From Cepaea nemoralis (Eukaryota; Mollusca; Gastropoda; Stylommatophora; Helicidae): a DNA stretch of 64,000 nucleotides. Position numbers and translations under genes: made by a program. Location of the stretch: NCBI GenBank assembly GCA_014155875.1, contig JACEFZ010017857.1, positions 217,501 to 281,500 on the forward strand, written 5' to 3'. Below the pieces are notes generated by a model. It was not told the origin of the DNA. It made no database searches and was given only the letters and a program-made list of their open reading frames with translations. Shown here one piece after another: positions 60,373 to 64,000 of the stretch (positions within the stretch are counted from its first letter, which is position 1; each line of letters starts with the position of its first letter).

Positions 60373-61400
60373 AGCGAACTGGAGCTAGCCATATCAAAAC
60401 TGAAAATGAGAAAGTCACCAGGAGCTGATGGTATCTCCAATGTGATGATCAGGAACCTAGGAACAGAGGCCAAAGCAAAGCTGTTGCAGATCTTCAATAA
60501 CAATTGAACCTTAAGCAGTGTTCCACAAGCCTGGAGAGAAGCAATCATGATACCCCTCCTAAAATCAGGGAAAGATGGTTTCATTGCCTCTAGCTACAGA
60601 CCAATTAGCCTTACCAGCTGTCTCTGCAAAACACTGGAGCGCATCATCACTTACAGACTGCAGTGGTACATTGAAAGTAAAAACATCCTTGTGTCACAGC
60701 AGGCTGGCTTTAGGCTGTGCTACTCTACGGGAGATCAGACAACCTACCTCTCTCAAGAAATTGAGGATGCATTCCAAGAGAAGAAGCTGATGCTTGCGGC
60801 ATGGATAGATCTGAAGAAAGCCTTTGACAAAGTCTGGAAAGAAGGTCTGATGAAGAACTGAGAAACTGCAAAGTCAATGGAAGAATGTACAACTGGTTGA
60901 AAGCATACTTGCACTGCAAAAGAGCCCGAGTACAGATAGACGGACTCGAGAGCAAAAAAGTACTATTGCGTCACGGTGTTCCCCAGGGCGGAGTCTTGTC
61001 CCCCACACTTTTTCCAATCTTCATCAATGATCTCGTTGCTAATCTACCGCATGGAATTAAAGAGGCAATGTACGCCGATGACCTGGTTCTATGGTGCACA
61101 TATGAACATGCATCAGTGGACACCAGATTGCTACAAAGAGCTGTAGATACATTTGTTGCATGGGCAAATAGATGGTGTGTCAGCATAAACACTGACAAGT
61201 GCAGCACCACCCTATTTACCCTCTCTCCAAAACAAAAGGCACGGATCATCCAGATGAATGGAACACCCCTAAGAGAAGATAAAGAACCAACATACCTTGG
61301 AGTAGCATTTGATGGCAGGCTAACATGGAGAAAGCACATAAACAAAGCAGTAGTAAAAGCCAGAAGGAAAATAGCCATCCTGAGAAAGCTAAGTTGAACC
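60373..61400 (+). pseudogene. I-like LINE reverse transcriptase domain
   Basis: KLKMRKSPGADGISNVM and SSYRPISLTSCLCKTLERII open the fingers. WIDLKKAFDKVWKEGL carries the first catalytic Asp. After a stop at 60861 and a shift, HGVPQGGVLSPTLF and MYADDLVLW (Asp pair) follow, with CVSINTDKCSTTLF and YLGVAFDGRLTWRKHI to 61397. Motif content is complete. The inactivating lesions are near 60506, 60861 and 61397. Confidence 0.88.
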
Positions 61401-61863
61401 ACATGGGGAGCCAGTGGGAAAATACTTAGCAAAGTTTATCAACAGAGCATACGACCACACCTGAAATACGAGTCAACTGTGTGGTGTTCGGCATCAAAAA
61501 ACCACACTACAAGGGTTGGACAAGGTGCAAAATCAAGCACTTAGAGTCACCACAGGAGGGATGAGATCAACTCCTATAGTGGAAATAGAGAAGATGGGGA
61601 GGTCACAAGCACTTAGAGAGCGCAGAGATACGAAAATGCTAATACAAGCAGAAAATTTCATCAGCTTGCCAGGCCACCCAATGAAGAACAGATTTGAAAA
61701 CCTAGCTATGGGGCGGTTGAAAAGAAGTAGTTTTATCCACCAGGCCAAACGATTCTGCAGAGAAACCACCGATCTGCCCACAGTTGGTATCCCCGTAACA
61801 ACTATTCCATAGCGAACTCCATGGAAAGATGAACATAGACTATCATTACAAATCCAGACAAAA

Positions 61864-62937
61864 GTGAGAGGAATACTTGACAAGGAAGAACAGAACAGTG
61901 TGCAGCGCAGAACAGCCACTCTCAGCTTCCTTGATGAAGAATACCCACAGGACCTCTTGATCCGAGTCTACACAGATGCGTCATCACTAAATGCTGTTCG
62001 AAATGGAGGAGCGGGAGTGTACATAGAATACCCAAATAATACTAGGGACACAGCCAGAGTACCGACAGGAAAGTACTACCTTAACTATGATGCTGAAATT
62101 GAGGCAATCAAGATAGCAACAGAGAAATTACTAAATACCAGCAATGGTACACAACCCGTGGTGCTATTGACAGATGCAAAATCAGTACTCGAGGCGCTCC
62201 TGTCTGGGAAATTGCCAGTACTAAGGACACTACTTTCTGAACTTAGCAGTCAGCATAAGGTCACCATACAGTGGATACCATCCCACTGTGGAGTACCCGG
62301 AAACAACAGAGATGATCAATTGGCTAAGGAAAGAGCAAAAGAAGAACAGCCTGATGTTCCCGTTACATACCACCAAAAGAAAAGAATGATCAAATCAGTC
62401 AGAAAGCCTCCAAAACCTGCTCAAGATGACTACCACGTTATGGACAGACCAGAACAAGTCATTATTCTGCGCCTCAGAACAGGACACAATAGATTACGCA
62501 ACCACATGTATACAAAATTCAAGATTGGTGAAACAGCCATGTGCACATGTGGATTGGCGTCGCAGACAGCAGAGCACATACTCCAAGACTGCCCAAAATA
62601 TAACATATCTAGGCAAACCTTCTGGCCTAGAGAGACGACAGTGGAAGATAAACTCTATGGACCGCTGTGTGAACTAAAAAAGACAGTTAAATTCATACAA
62701 GATACAAAATTGCAGTTATGGACATATTTCAAGCGAACGAAAGAAGAAGAAGAAGAAGAAGAAGAAGAAGAAGAAGAAGAAGAAGAAGAAGAAGAAGAAG
62801 AAGAAGAAGAAGAAGAAGAAGAAGAAGAAGAAGAAGAAGAAGAAGAAGAAGAAGAAGAAGAAGAAGAAGAAGAAGAAGAAGAAGAAGAAGAAGAAGAAGA
62901 AGAAAAGTCTGGAATTCGGCTCGTGTCCCTCACGTGA
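61864..62937 (+). pseudogene. I-like LINE RNase H, Cys/His end and GAA-coded tail
   Basis: The 357-codon frame has RVYTDASSLNAVRNGGAGV (Asp), YDAEIEAIKIATEKL (Glu), VVLLTDAKSVLEAL (Asp) and IPSHCGVPGNNRDDQLA (last Asp, with NN for the usual NE). Then LRTGHNRLRNHMY and CTCGLASQTAEHILQDCP, the conserved Cys/His segment. The poly-Glu stretch and final KSGIRLVSLT are read-through of the (GAA)n tail into flanking DNA, so the real end is near 62740. Confidence 0.85.
62742..62904. repeat. (GAA)n tail, 163 bp
   Basis: An uninterrupted GAA tract at the 3' end of the I-like LINE. Confidence 0.97.
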
Positions 62938-63184
62938 AGATAACTAAGGATAAAGCCAGTATCGTACACGAAAATGTTGTAAATATAGGCTCTAGAACAT
63001 ATGGGGCCCACTGACTGTTACCAATATCATTAGAGAGTATGCTCTCCTCTATGAATGAGAAAAGGGACTAGTGTGAATCTGCCCGCCATCATGGGGTCTC
63101 CAATAGTCTATTATTATGTTATGTATACACTTGAACTTATAATGTGTGAACTGAACATACACAGGTAGCACAAGACATCCAATA

Positions 63185-63355
63185 TGTGAACAGACCATAT
63201 AGGGCCATGACAGAACAATCACTGTATAAACAGAACATATGTTGTCATCACAGACCAAAAACTGTGTGAACAGAACATATAGTGTTATCACAGAGCGATC
63301 ACTGTATGAACAGGACATATACTGTCATTACAGAACAATCATTGTGTGAACAGAA
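63185..63355. repeat. 40-bp degenerate tandem repeat, about 4.5 copies
   Basis: Units of actgtgtgaacagaacatat plus agtgtcatcacagaacaatc with about 20 percent divergence. Confidence 0.8.
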
Positions 63356-63546
63356 CTTTCTTTAAGAAATCTCTCAAAGATCTTAATTGAAACATAAGGT
63401 GTAATGTAAAATCAAACGTTGGATTGCTGATCAGTTTATGATCACTCTCCATACTCAACATTATCATTTGGTGTGACAACATATTCACAACACATTCACG
63501 GTACAATACAATATCCATATATATTAATAGATTCAGCAACTAAATT

Positions 63547-63946
63547 GGGGGCTGCGTGGTCTCGAGGTATGGTATCCGCCTCGAGTGCTGGAGGTCCCAG
63601 GTTCAAGCCCCGGTGAGGACCGGGACCTTTTCACGTGGACTTCTAGTAATAAAATTTCCCCTGGTCTTTGGGTAGTGAGATCGGACGCCCGTGTGAATTG
63701 TTGCGCACGTAAAAAATCCCTTGGCAGAGTGAAATCGAAAAAGAGTAGCCTAACGGAGCTTCCCGGGCAAAATTTCGAGTTAAAAATCTACCCAACGTAT
63801 TTCAGGATCCTCGCCGGTGCTACGGAGTTCGTGCACTGAGCTGAGTTTCTCCAGACGCAGATTTGAGTTAGGAGGAGAACGGAGCACATATGGGTTACAC
63901 TCGTATGCCGTGATGTTGATCCATCGACTAAGCTAACACTAAACTA
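63547..63946 (+). mobile_element. SINE family F, complete, with 12-bp TSD
   Basis: The head ggggctgcgtggtctcgag (A box) and ggttcaagccc (B box) are spaced as in a tRNA. The body is 400 bp long in total, ending in an ACTAA-type tail. The direct repeat AGCAACTAAATT at 63535-63546 and 63947-63958 is a perfect target-site duplication. A 5'-truncated copy is at 32095-32255. Confidence 0.9.
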
Positions 63947-64000
63947 AGCAACTAAATTAAGAGAATGGTCTTTCACTCTCCTGGGTCACTGGAACAAAGT

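Larger units (their letters stand above)
58550..62940 (+). mobile_element. I-like LINE, near full length, with (GAA)n tail
   Basis: A 4.3-kb non-LTR retrotransposon: 5' region (58550-58880, shared with 12.9-14 kb), AP-type endonuclease, RT, RNase H, zinc-knuckle-like Cys/His end, and a (GAA)n tail at 62742-62904. An RNase H domain after RT places it near the I/Nimb/jockey groups. At least six frameshifts or stops interrupt the single long coding region, so it is not autonomous. Confidence 0.85.

Noticed and set aside
62742..62904. Poly-Glu C-terminal domain of the LINE protein
   Set aside because: The GAA tract is the non-coding 3' tail. The protein should end near 62740.

Overview
The window is a stretch of animal (eukaryotic) repeat DNA. 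I found no functional host gene in it. The only host-derived coding trace is a decayed, intron-less copy of ribosomal protein L26 near 32.7-33.1 kb. The rest is transposable elements, their nested debris, and very large arrays of simple repeats. The repertoire suggests a lophotrochozoan, most likely a gastropod mollusc. It includes tRNA-headed SINEs sharing a core, several LINE families with microsatellite tails, a Penelope-type GIY-YIG remnant, a mariner remnant, a Helentron-like element and a Gmr1-like Ty3/gypsy element. This assignment is inference, with moderate confidence.

Layout. 0-12 kb: SINE copies, LINE 3' ends (families called A, B, C and D here), a 300-bp foldback element, a Helentron-like element set between two (TA)n tracts, and a Penelope remnant. 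12.7-14 kb: 5' region of an I-like LINE expanded into two minisatellites. 16-18.7 kb: cluster of LINE pseudogenes. 18.7-20.1 kb: mariner pseudogene joined to a 600-bp CA-type array. 20.4-21.2 kb: jockey-like RNase H remnant. 21.4-28.8 kb: nested inverted repeats, the inner one made of two divergent copies of a GT-rich non-autonomous retroposon. 28.8-37 kb: SINEs, a 15-bp minisatellite, the RPL26 pseudogene and more LINE ends. 38-41.3 kb: broken jockey-like LINE on the minus strand.

The best preserved element is the Ty3/gypsy retrotransposon at 41.3-45.6 kb. It has integrase upstream of reverse transcriptase-RNase H in what was one polyprotein, and a 1.28-kb 3' LTR. A near-identical LTR lies inverted at 53.8-55.1 kb and is followed (in its own sense) by a primer binding site complementary to the tRNA-Pro 3' end. 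Both outer edges abut TTAG-type arrays. The two parts may be halves of one element split by an inversion.

45.6-53.1 kb holds trinucleotide arrays, a LINE interrupted by another LINE end with a target-site duplication, a third GT-rich retroposon copy and (CT)n units. 55-57.6 kb is a 1.3-kb CTAA array followed by a 51-bp minisatellite. 58.5-62.9 kb is a 4.3-kb I-like LINE (endonuclease, RT, RNase H, GAA tail) broken by frameshifts. The last 0.5 kb holds a SINE with clear 12-bp target-site duplications.

Nothing here works as an operon or pathway. The recurrent theme is LINEs and SINEs landing in, or leaving behind, short tandem repeats that then expand.
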